From: RH-AL1 sp965249685
Lineage (GTDB): Bacteria; Pseudomonadota; Alphaproteobacteria; Rhizobiales; Beijerinckiaceae
Direction of reading: 5' to 3'
Assembly: GCA_965249685.1 (NCBI GenBank)
Contig: CBDFMN010000003.1
Location: 1,488,001 to 1,552,000, forward strand
DNA length: 64,000 nucleotides
Under the pieces are notes generated by a model. The model saw only the letters and a list, made by a program, of their open reading frames with translations, had not been told where the DNA came from and ran no database searches. A program made the translations under genes and the position numbers. Below are positions 38,868 through 49,300 of the stretch, piece after piece (within the stretch, counting starts at the first letter, position 1; every line of letters begins with the position of its first letter).

Positions 38868-39967
38868 GTGACGCAGAGCAGGAGCGTCGCCGCCCACGCG
38901 CGGTGCGGATCGAGGTGGCGATCCCGACGGCCGCAGCCGAGCACGCCGCGGGGCGGGAGCCGCCGCGGAGCAACCCACTGGTGCAACTGACGTCGGACCC
39001 GTTTGCGTTCGAAGCGCTGACGCCCGATGCCGACGAGCGCGCGGTGGAACGGGCGCAGCGGCGCGGCATCTTCCGCCGCTCGCTGCTGTCCTGGAGTGGG
39101 CTGTTCTGGTCGGCCCTCGGCAGCCTCGTCTCGCTCGCGGCCGGGCTCTGGGTGACACGGCTGGTCGAGGACCTGTTCTCGCACTCGGCGACGCTCGGCG
39201 CGATCGGTCTGGCCCTGGCCGGCGTGGCGATCCTGGCGCTGCTGGTCATGACGGGGCGCGAACTCGGGGCGATCGGCCGGCAACGGCACATCGCCTCGCT
39301 GCACGCCGCTTTCTCCGTCGCGCACGCCGCCGACGACCGCGCCCGTGCCCGAGGGTTGATGGCGGATCTCGCCGCCCTCTACGCGGCTCGGCCGGAGACG
39401 GCCCGCGCGCGCAAGGACGTGCTGGCGCTACGCGGCGAGATCGTCGACGGACGCGACCTCATCGAGATCGCGGAGCGCACCCTGGTCCAGCCGCTCGACC
39501 TTCGCGCCCAGGCCGCGATAGGCCTGGCCGCCAAGCGCGTCTCGATGGTGACGGCCGTGGCGCCGCGCGCCATCGTCGATGTCGCGTTCGTGGCGATCCA
39601 GGCGGTGCGGCTGATCCGCGAGATCGCTGAGATCTACGGCGGCCGACCGGGCCTGCTCGGCTTCGTCAAGCTCGCGCGCTCGGTCGGGGCGCACATCGCC
39701 ATCACCGGCGGCATGGCGGCGGGCGACAGCCTCCTGCAGCAGGTGGTCGGCCACGGCATCGCGGCAAAGATCTCGGCCCGGCTCGGAGAGGGAGTACTCA
39801 ACGGCCTGCTGACGGCTCGCATCGGCGTGTCCGCCATGGCGGTCTGCCGGCCGATGCCGTTCGCGGCCGGATCGGTGCCGAGCCTTCGCAAGGTCGTGCC
39901 TTTCCTGTTCAAGACGGTCGGCGGCAGCGCGGAAGGCGGCAAGACGGACGCGACGCCAAGGACGTAG
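38864..39967 (+). CDS. ycjF: YcjF-like TIGR01620/DUF697 membrane protein
   Basis: The 367-residue inner-membrane protein has two adjacent helices, WSGLFWSALGSLVSLAAGLW and LGAIGLALAGVAILALLVMT. A C-terminal DUF697 domain follows (KRVSMVTAVAPRAIVDVAFV, LGEGVLNGLLTARIGVSAMA). It is the conserved partner of YcjX, from which it starts with a 4-base overlap; E. coli YcjX and YcjF are co-expressed in the psp-linked operon. The precise function is unknown, with membrane-stress management most often suggested. Confidence 0.85.
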   Translation: MSDAEQERRRPRAVRIEVAIPTAAAEHAAGREPPRSNPLVQLTSDPFAFEALTPDADERAVERAQRRGIFRRSLLSWSGLFWSALGSLVSLAAGLWVTRLVEDLFSHSATLGAIGLALAGVAILALLVMTGRELGAIGRQRHIASLHAAFSVAHAADDRARARGLMADLAALYAARPETARARKDVLALRGEIVDGRDLIEIAERTLVQPLDLRAQAAIGLAAKRVSMVTAVAPRAIVDVAFVAIQAVRLIREIAEIYGGRPGLLGFVKLARSVGAHIAITGGMAAGDSLLQQVVGHGIAAKISARLGEGVLNGLLTARIGVSAMAVCRPMPFAAGSVPSLRKVVPFLFKTVGGSAEGGKTDATPRT

Positions 39968-40311
39968 CCAGCAGGCGCGACCCCGGTGTCTTCGATCGTC
40001 GCGGCGGGGTCGCGGAAAGAGGGGATAGGTGGCCGCAAGGATGCGATGCAGATATCAAGAGGATCGGGACTTAGGCGATCGAAGCCTGACATGGCATCGT
40101 CGTCGCCCTCTCGCTGAGCAACGTCTCGCTTGAGCAATGTCTCGCCGCAAACGGCGACGACGGCAACTTCGGCGAGGGAAACGTCAGGCCTGCCGCTACT
40201 TCCACCAGCGGAGCGTCCAGACACCTTTCCCTGGACCGTGACGTCGCGGACACTCGACCGGACCGCGCTCGGTATGCAAAAGGACTGGTTCCAGCTTCCG
40301 CGAGGCAGTCC
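39968..40311. other. Intergenic stretch without a recognisable gene
   Basis: These 344 bases between the YcjF-like and VOC genes hold no convincing coding frame. There are short imperfect repeats around 40110-40150 (CAACGTCTCGCT and CAATGTCTCGCC) and nothing resembling a tRNA or terminator. It probably includes the promoter for the VOC gene. Confidence 0.4.
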
Positions 40312-40695
40312 GTGGCTATTGTACCGCACAGCATCGACATCGTCGTGGTCGACATGAGCAAGGCGCTCGCGTTCTATCGCACGCTTGGCCTGGACACGCC
40401 CGACGGCTCGGATCAGCAGCAGGTGCAGGTCGAGACACCGGGCGGCATCTCGCTGGGCTTTCTGACGGAAGCGGTGGTTCGGCAGGCGATGCCGGATTGG
40501 GTCACGCCGCTCGGTCAGCGTGTGACTTTCGCGTGCCATTGCGACAGCGCCGCGGAACTCGACGCCACCTATGCCAAGGTCGTGGCCGCCGGCTATGTCG
40601 GCCTCAAGGAGCCGTGGAATACGGACTGGGGCCAGCGTTACGCATTCCTGCGCGACCCCGACGGCAACCGCGTGGACCTTTTTACCGAGCTCTGA
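40312..40695 (+). CDS. VOC family protein (glyoxalase/bleomycin resistance fold)
   Basis: The 127-residue protein has the start GTG (MAIVPHSIDIVVVDMSKALA), FYRTLGLDTPDG, and the C-terminal AFLRDPDGNRVDLF, the standard vicinal-oxygen-chelate pattern. Two beta-alpha-beta-beta-beta modules build a metal site (residues near His7 and Glu126 are candidates). The substrate is not predictable. It lies alone, with long flanks on both sides. Confidence 0.85.
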   Translation: MAIVPHSIDIVVVDMSKALAFYRTLGLDTPDGSDQQQVQVETPGGISLGFLTEAVVRQAMPDWVTPLGQRVTFACHCDSAAELDATYAKVVAAGYVGLKEPWNTDWGQRYAFLRDPDGNRVDLFTEL

Positions 40696-41011
40696 AGGGC
40701 GGTCGGGACGACGGCACGATCGACTGTCGTCGAACCCGTGGCTGTACCAGCGCTCCACATGCCTTCGGCAGGTACGCCGCAGGGTCGATGCGGCCTTCAC
40801 GCCCGCACACATTTGCTCGCGACCTCCGGCTCCCCTACGTCGGGAGCGGCACTGACGCGCTTGACGTAATGCAACCCAGCGCGGCTCCCGTGACTTGAGG
40901 GGTTTATGTCATTGGACGCAGGCACGGCGCACCAATGCCCGCTGGTACCAGGGCCAGCCTTTACGCCTTAAACGGGTTGGTCCGATCACAGGCGCGCGGA
41001 TAGGAGAAGAC
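40696..41011. other. Intergenic stretch without a recognisable gene
   Basis: This region of 316 bases carries a 7-bp inverted repeat CGGGAGC/GCTCCCG around 40840-40890 but no T-run. A TTGACG near 40860 has no matching -10. I see no gene. Confidence 0.4.
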
Positions 41012-41185
41012 ATGGCGCGAATCGCCTCTGTGAAGGAAACCGGCGAAGAAGTCAGCCAGGCCGAGTGGATGCAGTTTGAGCAGGCCGTCCGGGTCGAGGT
41101 CGAGAGCCGCCGCGACCACGATACGGCTCGCGACGATCGACAGGTCGAGCCGGACCCGCAACAAGCCGACGTCAAGCCGCTTTGA
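41012..41185 (+). CDS. Small acidic protein of 57 residues, unknown function
   Basis: The product starts MARIASVKETGEEVSQAEWM and is highly charged (VEVESRRDHDTARDDRQVEP), without signal peptide, membrane helix or Cys. A clean TAGGAGAAG lies seven bases before the ATG, supporting translation. No family is recognised. It stands alone between long non-coding flanks, close to the 3' end of the convergent oxidoreductase gene. Confidence 0.5.
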   Translation: MARIASVKETGEEVSQAEWMQFEQAVRVEVESRRDHDTARDDRQVEPDPQQADVKPL

Positions 41186-41324
41186 TACGATCGAAGCGAG
41201 TTCGTCTCCCTACTCGCGTCCGACTGCAAGCCGGCGTCGTCGGGCACTGCCACCGCTTTCGTGAGGAACCCCTCGAGGCATTCTCGGCGTAAGGGGTTAA
41301 CTAAAACTCGGTCCCAGACACTTC

Positions 41325-42362
41325 CTAAGCCACGCCGAGCTTACGCTGCAGGCTTGTGCTCGAGGTGGTGTACTGAAAGGTCAACCGTTTCTCCGGATGG
41401 ACGTAACGGTGGATGCGCTGCGCCGCCAGCGCACCTTCGTGGAACCCGGAAAGGATGAGCTTCAGCTTGCCGGGATAGGTGTTGATGTCCCCGATGGCGA
41501 AAATCCCGGGTGTGCTGGTCTCAAACTTCTCCGTGTCGACCGTGACGAGGTTCTCGTCGAGGTTCAGGCCCCAGCCCGCGATCGGCCCGAGCTTCATCGT
41601 CAATCCGAAGAAAGGGACGAGCCGATCGCAGGCGACCCGCGTCACCACGCCCTCCGCTCCCCTGACGTCGATCGCCCGGAGTTCGCCGTCGCTACCCTCA
41701 AGCCCGGTGACCTGGCCGATCGCCAGATCCATCGCGCCGCTCGCCACCAACTCGCGCATGGCGTTGACCGAGTGCGGCGCGGCGCGGAACTCGTCGCGCC
41801 GGTGCACCAGGGTCACGCGCCGGGCGAGCGGCTGTAGGTTCAACGTCCAATCGAGCGCCGAGTCGCCACCGCCCACCACCACCACGCGCCTGTCGCGGAA
41901 GGCCTCCATTTTGCGAACGGCGTAATGGACGGACGTGCCTTCGTACGCCTCGATGCCGGGGATCGGCGGCTTCTTCGGCTGGAATGAGCCGCCGCCGGCA
42001 GCGATCACGATAGCCTTGCAGGTCAGCGCCTTCCCCGCGTCGGTGCGGACGCGGAACAGCGGTGCCTCCGCGTCACCTAGGCTTTCGATCGCCTCGACCA
42101 TTTCGCCGTAGTGGAACGTCGGCTTAAAAGGCTCGCACTGCTCCAGCAGTTTGTCGACGAGCCCCTGCCCGGTGACGCTCGGGTGGGCGGGAATGTCGTA
42201 GATCGGCTTCTCCGGGTAGAGCTCGGCGCACTGGCCGCCGGCCTTGGGCAGGACGTCGATCAGGTGGCAGCGCACATCGAGGAGGCCGAGCTCGAACACG
42301 GCGAAGAGCCCCACCGGCCCCGCGCCGATAATTACGGTATCGGTCTCGATCGCGGTGTTCAT
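41325..42362 (-). CDS. Ferredoxin--NADP+ reductase, thioredoxin-reductase-like
   Basis: The 345-residue FAD and NAD(P)H flavoprotein has FAD-binding DTVIIGAGPVGLFAVFELGL, NADPH-binding RRVVVVGGGDSALDWTLNL and a C-terminal FAD block (TSTPGIFAIGDINTYPGKLK). There is no CxxC active site, which excludes thioredoxin reductase and fits the TrxR-like ferredoxin-NADP+ reductases of Bacillus YumC and Rhodopseudomonas type. Its gene starts four bases after the ferredoxin gene stops on the same strand, so the two probably form an electron-transfer pair. Confidence 0.88.
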   Translation of the reverse strand: MNTAIETDTVIIGAGPVGLFAVFELGLLDVRCHLIDVLPKAGGQCAELYPEKPIYDIPAHPSVTGQGLVDKLLEQCEPFKPTFHYGEMVEAIESLGDAEAPLFRVRTDAGKALTCKAIVIAAGGGSFQPKKPPIPGIEAYEGTSVHYAVRKMEAFRDRRVVVVGGGDSALDWTLNLQPLARRVTLVHRRDEFRAAPHSVNAMRELVASGAMDLAIGQVTGLEGSDGELRAIDVRGAEGVVTRVACDRLVPFFGLTMKLGPIAGWGLNLDENLVTVDTEKFETSTPGIFAIGDINTYPGKLKLILSGFHEGALAAQRIHRYVHPEKRLTFQYTTSSTSLQRKLGVA

Positions 42363-42366
42363 AGAC

Positions 42367-42687
42367 CTACCCCTGGCGGTCCGGCGTGGTGATCTTCAGT
42401 CCATCGAGCGCAGGCGTGACCTTAATCTGGCAGGACAGGCGCGAGTTCGGCTTCACGTCATAGGCGAAGTCGAGCATGTCCTCCTCCATCGACTGCGGCT
42501 TGCCGACGGCCGGCATGAAGGCCTCGTCCACATAGACGTGGCAGGTCGCGCAGGCACAGGCACCGCCGCATTCCGCGACGATCTCGGGCACCTTATGGCG
42601 GATTGCCGTCTCCATCACGGTCGATCCGACCTCGGCCTCCACGGTTCGTGCCGTCCCCTTGGAGTCGATGAAGGTGATGGAAGGCAT
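42367..42687 (-). CDS. [2Fe-2S] ferredoxin, adrenodoxin type
   Basis: The 106-residue ferredoxin has cluster ligands Cys40, Cys46 and Cys49 in AECGGACACATCHVYVDEAF and Cys86 in SRLSCQIKV, the vertebrate-adrenodoxin/Fdx spacing. The acidic stretch EEDMLDFAYDV is where partner redox proteins dock. The start at MPSITFIDSKG was chosen over an ATG five codons earlier. It is the first gene of a two-gene unit with the reductase. Its electron acceptor (a P450, an Fe-S assembly factor or a heme oxidase) is not in the window. Confidence 0.92.
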   Translation of the reverse strand: MPSITFIDSKGTARTVEAEVGSTVMETAIRHKVPEIVAECGGACACATCHVYVDEAFMPAVGKPQSMEEDMLDFAYDVKPNSRLSCQIKVTPALDGLKITTPDRQG

Positions 42688-42790
42688 GAGGATCCTCGGC
42701 AAAAGGCATTGAGCGCGGGCGCGCCAACGCAGCGTCTTTTAAAGAAACGCCGGTACGATGAATAGGGGTTTGCGGCATCCCTTGCCGCGG

Positions 42791-43123
42791 CTAACCGCGC
42801 CCGGTGCCGATGACGGCCAGCCGCGCCGCGATCGCCTCGCTCGCGTCGGCCAGGGCTGCGAGCAGCCCGGTGAAACCGACGCTTCCCTCCGCTCGTGCGT
42901 CCGGAGCGGTTGCCTCGTAGATTTCGAGCGCCGCCACGACCTCGGCCGCTCCCACGGCCGAAGCCGAGCCTCTCAAAAGGTGCGTGGTCCTGGCCTGGTG
43001 GTCCGGCGCCTGTCTGGGAAGCACCGTAACGAGACGCCGCGCCTGGTCGAGGAACAACACGAGAAGCTCGGCCTCAAGCGCCGCATCCCCGAAGGTTTGA
43101 GCCTGAATATAGGCGAAGTTCAT
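42791..43123 (-). CDS. Hpt domain phosphotransfer protein
   Basis: The 110-residue helical protein starts MNFAYIQAQTFGDAALEAEL. It has the Hpt phosphorylation block with His48 in TTHLLRGSASAVGA, where the usual HxLKGSAxxxG pattern is kept as HLLRGSASAVG. It would pass phosphate between a hybrid kinase (CckA is one candidate in this window) and a receiver. It stands alone, divergent from the giant GPR-like gene with 240 bases between them, which suggests shared control. No direct evidence links them. Confidence 0.85.
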   Translation of the reverse strand: MNFAYIQAQTFGDAALEAELLVLFLDQARRLVTVLPRQAPDHQARTTHLLRGSASAVGAAEVVAALEIYEATAPDARAEGSVGFTGLLAALADASEAIAARLAVIGTGRG

Positions 43124-43363
43124 GCGCGCGCCCGGCATCGTCGAGCCAGCGCGCCGTATCGTCGCAAACGGCCAATCCCGATCGCGTCGGCGCGGTTTTC
43201 GACGACGGCGGTGTTAACGACGTTTGCTGAACGGCAGCGCATGCGAGTTTCCATCGATTGCCCCAACCTGTAGAGTGCCGCTTGGTTAATAGTACGTGTT
43301 CCGCGTGAGACGAGGGAAGGCGGAAACCTCGTCCGACCCGCGCGGCTGTAAAAAGAGGCGAGA

Positions 43364-46300
43364 ATGGCCAATCCAGGTAAGGCTCACGACCCGGCGGCGG
43401 CTGCCCTGTCTGCCATTGAAGAGGCCCTGAACCTGACCGACGTTCCGGATGCGTCCCCGCCCGAGCGCCCTGCCGCCAAACAGGAGGCGCGGCCTTCCGA
43501 CGGACGCCGCATCGAGCCCCGCGCGGAGGACCGGCTGACCAACCCGTTGCTGCGGACGCCGACCGATCAGCAGCCTCGAGAGCGAGCCGGCCGGCCGAAG
43601 CTGCCCGAGATCGACGACAATACCCTGTTCGCGACGCCGCGGCGCAAGCCGGCGGGTGCGGCCCTCGGCGACGAGAAACCGACCGTGACGCCGAGCAGCA
43701 TGCCCGCCAACGACGATCGCGAGTCGGTGGGGCAGATCCTGCGCGCGATGCAGGTCAAGCCGAGCGGCACGCCGATGGTCGTCGCCGGGCTCGCCTCCGT
43801 GGCATGGATCGTCGTCTGCGCGCTTTACCTCTATTCCGACCGCGCGAACCTCGCGGGCGGTAGCCTGCTGCAGCCGCGCACCGCCCTCGTGCTCCTGGCG
43901 ATCGTCGGCCCGCTCCTGTTCTTCTTCATGACGGCCGCCCTGACGCGCCGCGCCCAGGAGGTGCGGATGACCGCGCGCTCCATGATGCAGGTCGCCGTGC
44001 GCCTCGCCGAGCCCGAGACCATCGCGACCGAGCAGATGGTGACGCTATCGCAGGCGATCCGCCGCGAGATCGCATCGATGGGGGACGGCATCGAGCGGGC
44101 GCTGGCGCGCGCCGGCGAACTCGAGACGCTGGTACGCTCCGAAGTGTCGAACCTCGAACGGTCCTATGGCGAGAACGAGCGCCGAGTGCGCTCGCTCATC
44201 GACGAACTGTCGTCCGAGCGCGAGGCGATCGTCGCCAACGCCGACAAGGTGCGCGGGGCCATCGCCGGCGCGCACGAGAGCTTCGCCCGCGACCTCGATG
44301 GCGTCTCCGAGCGGCTTGTGGCCACAGTCGGCGAGGCCGGCAGTCGCGTCACGAATTCGCTCGGCGCGAAGGGCGAGGAAATCCGCGCGGCGCTCGTCCA
44401 TGTCGGCGACGCCTGCGCTGCGAACATCGGCACGAGGGGCGGCGACCTGATCGATCGGCTCACCCGCACCACGGCATCCGTCACGGAAGCGCTGACCGGT
44501 CATACGCTTGAGTTGGAAGGCCGCTTCGCCGGCGCGGGCGAGACGCTGATCGCCGACCTCGCCCACCGCGCCGACGATATCGTGCGTCGCCTGGACGAGA
44601 CGGGTTCGCGCATCTCGGACACGATCGTCACGCGCGGCGACGGCCTCGCCGTCCGCCTCGCCGAGACGGGCGACCGCCTGCATGACGTGGTCGCCGTCCA
44701 GGGCAACGCCCTGCACGAGAACCTGCATGGCATGGCCGACCAGATCGCCGGTCTCATCACCGAGCGGACGCAGGCGGCCCAGGCGGCCTTCGAGACGTCC
44801 GGCGCCACCTTGACGGCGCTGCTCAACGACAATCATGCCCGGGTGCAGGCGAGCTTCGACGAGCACGGGCATGACCTCCACCGCCGCTTCTCGGACAAAT
44901 CCGACGAGGTTGCCTTGGCGCTCGCCAGCCATACGGACGCGCTTCATGAACGCGTGGCCGAAACGCTGGGCACAACGCTGGCGACGCTGGACACCCATCG
45001 GGAACAGATGCTCGACCACGTCGAGGCGGCGACGGGAGCGGCAACAGGCCGCCTGAGCGATCAGGTCGGTGCCTTGAGCCGGCAGCTCGCCGACACGGCC
45101 GAGCAGACGACGACCGCCCTGTCGAGCCACGCGGAAGCCATGCACGAGCGCCTTGCCGGCACGGCGGGCGAGGCCATCGCGGCGCTGTCGGACCATACCG
45201 GCGCCCTGCATGAACGGCTGCAGGCGACCACGACGGACACCACGCGCGCGCTCGGCGAACACGCTGCGACCATGCACGAGCGCCTCACCGGTACGGCCAA
45301 CGAGGCCGTCACCGCTCTGGCGGAACGGACCGGCACGCTGCACGAGAGGCTGGAGGCGACCACGGCAGAGACCGCGCGCCTACTCGACCTGCATGCCGCG
45401 TCGATGCACGAGCGTCTGACCGGCACGGCCGGCGCGGCAGTGACCGCCTGGACCGATCACACCGGCGCGCTCCACGAAAAACTGGAGGCGGCGACGGCTG
45501 AGACAGCTCGCGTCCTCGGCGAGCACGCCGATACGCTCACCAGCCGCTTGGCGGCGGCTTCTACGGAGACCACCGGAGCCCTCACCGCGCATGGCGAAGC
45601 CTTGCACGAGCGAATTGCTTCCGCCGCACAGGAGACCGTCTCGGCCCTGACGCTCCATACCGATAGCCTGAACGAGCGGCTCGGTGGCGCCGCCAGCGAG
45701 ACGATCGAGGCCTTCAACAGCCAGGCATCCGAGCTGCACGAGCGCCTGGCGGCCATCGCCAACGAGACGACGACCGCTCTCGCGTCGCACACGGATGGCA
45801 TGCACGAGGCGCTTTCGACGACGGCGAATGACACGATGACCGCGCTGACCGCCCACGTCGACGACATGCACGAGCGCCTGTCCGGCACGGCGCAGCACAC
45901 GGTGGACGCTCTTGCCGCGCATCACCAGACCATGCGCGAGCAGATCGACACCGCCGGAGCCGCATCCGCGGCCGCGCTCGCGGACCATGCCAAAACATTG
46001 GACGAGCGTCTGTCCTTGACGTCGCACAACACCATCAGCGCGCTCGACACTCATGCCGGCACGATCGGCGGCCGGCTGGAGGACGTGAGCCGCCAGACCA
46101 TCGGCGGCCTGAGCACGCACACCGACGCTCTGATCCAGCGCCTGAGCGAAACGTCGAGCACGACGCAGGCCGCGCTCGGCGACCACGTCGACGGGCTGCA
46201 CGCCCGGATCGAGGAAGCGGCGGCCGCCACGATCGAGGCTCTTAACACCCATCGCGACTTGATGACCGGGGAAGCGGGTACGGTTGCCGCCAACGTCATC

Positions 46301-49300
46301 GCCATGGCCGCCGACCACGCGCAGACCATCAACGAGCGGCTTACGAGCACCACGACCGACACCTTGGCGGTGCTCGACGAGCACGCGCGGACGATGCACG
46401 AGCAGCTCGGCGCGACGACCAAGGAGGCGGTCGCCGCGCTCGCCGGCCACATCGACGAGATGCAAGGCCAGCTCGCCTCCGGCGTCGAGGCGACGGCTGG
46501 CACGCTGTCGCGGCACGCGGAGACGCTGCAGGAGACGTTCATCGCCAACACGCGCGCGGCGATCGCGGGCCTCGGCGAGCAGATTGACGTCCTGCACGCG
46601 CGTTTTGCCGAGATTTCGGCCGAGGCGATCTCCGCGATCGGCACGCACGGCGAGCGCATCAACGACGCGTTGGCTACCCGCCTCGCCGACTTCAACACGA
46701 CCTTCGTGACCCATGGCGACGAAGCCTCGACTCGCATCGGCGACCACGCCGAGCGCTTCACCGCCACCCTGAACGACCGATTCGGAGCGATCGAGAACAC
46801 GCTGATCGTGCACGGCTCCGGCCTGGACGAGCGGCTGGGCGCCCGCCTCCGCGAAGCGACGGAACTGCTCGACACGCAGATCGGCGCGGTGGAAACGCGC
46901 GCGGTCGACAGGGTTCAGTCCGTGTCCTCCACGCTGACGACATTGGTCGCGCGGATCGACACCGGGCTGGACACGCGGGCCAAGGCGCTGAACGAGACGC
47001 TCGCTGCCCGCACGATGGACATTGCGCGCACCCTCAACGAGGGCGGGCGCGATGTGACCCAGGCGTTCGAGGCCAGGATCGCCGAGATCGATACCGTCTT
47101 CAGCACGCGCACGGCGGCCGTTTCCGAGACCTTGGACGGCCAGATCACGCGGTTCGACCGGCAGATCGTCGGCCGGCTCGAGACGATCGCGACCGAACTC
47201 GAGAGCAAAGGTCGGCTCGTCGCCGACGAGCTCCTCTCGCGGGCGACCGCCCTCGACGGCATGCTTGGCGAGCACGTCGAAACCCTGAACCTCACGCTGG
47301 AACGCGAGGCGGGCAAATTGCGCCGGCTCGTCACGGAAGCGGTGAACGAGATCGACGGCACGCTGTCAGGCCGGGCCGGCGATATCGGGGCGACGCTCCA
47401 AGGCCGCGTGGCGGAGATCGCGGGAACGCTGAACGGCCATTTGGCCGAGATTGACCGCACCCTCTCCACCCGCGCGGGCGAGGCCTCGTCCGCCTTGCAG
47501 GCGCAGGTTGCGGCCATCGCCGCCACGCTCAGGGGAGGTCTGGCCGACATCGACGGCGTGCTGACCAAGCAGGCTGGCGAAGCCGGCGCGACCTTGCAGG
47601 GCCGCGTCGCGGAGATCGCGACCAGCCTGCAGACGGGGCTGGGCGCCATCGAGCGCGCGCTCGACGAGAAGGCTCGCGTCTTCCACGATGGGCTGTCCGC
47701 CAGCTCCGACCAGATCGCCGGCCTGTTTGACGAGCGCGGCGCGGATCTGGTCGAAAAACTCGGCGCGCGTGGCGAGGCTATCGCGACCGAAATGACGAGC
47801 GTCGGCGAGATGGTCACGCAAACGATCGCCCAGCGCGGCACGCTCATCGTCGAGCACCTCGGCCGCACTCAGGCCGAGTTCGGCGTCTCACTCGACCGCT
47901 CCGGCGCCGACCTGCGCGCTGCCATCGAGGGAAGCGTGGCGAACTCCGTCCGCTCGCTGCTCACGACCAACGAGAAGCTGCGCAACGAGATGGTCGCGGT
48001 CATCGATCGGTTGGGCGCCAGCAGCGCCTCGCTGCAGCGCATGATCGGCAGCGCCAACACCGACTTCGCGGCCGTCGACGCGACGCTCGGCGCGCGGATG
48101 GCCGAGTTCAAGGGTGCTGTGGCCCATGTCGCGGACGAGATCGATCGCCTGAACACTGCCGCCGGGGCCACGGTCGAGGGCGCGGGCGCCATTGCGGCCA
48201 CTATCGCCGGGCACCACCAGGCGCTCGCCACTTCCTCGACCGCCATGACGGAGGCCCAGGCCGACGTCGACGGGAAGCTGGAGGCCCGCCGCCTTGCAAT
48301 GGAGGCGCTGCTGAACAACGTCGCCGGTCGCCACGACGATTTCGAATCGATGATGACCTCCTTCGCCGGCCTCTTGGAGGAATCGTTCAAGAAGGCGGAG
48401 GCGCGCGCGCGCGATATCGGCGCGTTCCTCTCCGAGTCGACGGAGGCGACCGCCGGCCATATCGAGCAGCGTTTCGCCGAGATCCGCAGCACTACAGGCA
48501 AGGAGCGGGAGCGTACCGCCTCCGCGCTGCGCTCGGCCTACGATCAGGCAGCGGGCGAACTGGAGAGCATCTTCGGTCAATCGACCAGCCGCTTTCAGGC
48601 AGCCGCGGAGGAGATGCAGGGCATCGCCAAGCAGATCGCCCGCGAGCTCGAGGCCACGCGCGAAGAGGTGCGCCGCAACGCGAACGACCTTCCGAAAGAG
48701 ACGGCGGAGCAGGCGTCCGCCCTGCGCCGCGTCGTCGCCGACCAGATCAAGGCGCTCAACGAGTTGACGAACATCGTTACGCGGTCCGGCCGCTCGCTCG
48801 ATATGTCGGAGGCCGCGCCCGACGACGTGCCGGTGCGCCAGACCCATAGCGCTGCGGCCCCTGTGCCGGAGCCCTCGAAACAGGCCGCCCAACCGCTGCA
48901 GGACGCGTTCCTCGACCTACCACGCCCAGAGCGGGCGCGGGCGGAAGCGGCGCGGCCGGAACCCGTGCGACAAAGCGTAAACCGGCCGCAGTCCCTTCCG
49001 TCCAACGAAGCGTCGCCGCCGAGCGTGCCGGCGCCGCAACGCCCCACGCCGCCGGCCGATCGTGGCCAAGGATGGCTGTCCGAGTTGCTCGCGCGCGCCT
49101 CACGGGAAGAGGCGGCGCCTCCTCCCGCGCCGCCCGCCGCCCTGCCCGCCCCCGCTGCGCCAAGCGCACCGCCGCAGCCGATCGACGCCATCTCGCTCGA
49201 TATCGCCCGGATGGTCGATCCGACGGCCGTCGCGGACGCCTGGGAGGCCTACCGCCGCGGCGACGAGGACGCCTTCGCACATGGGATCTACACCGGGCGC

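Noticed and set aside
41261..41300. EcfG promoter GGAAC near 41266
   Set aside because: No GTT at 16-17 bases downstream; the sequence is better seen as an AACCCCT/AGGGGTT inverted repeat.
44860..46620. CRISPR array
   Set aside because: The repeats are adjacent, without spacers, and code in frame for 22-residue protein units.
45380..47275. Minus-strand frame within the GPR-like gene
   Set aside because: Periodicity simply mirrors the 66-bp repeats on the coding strand.
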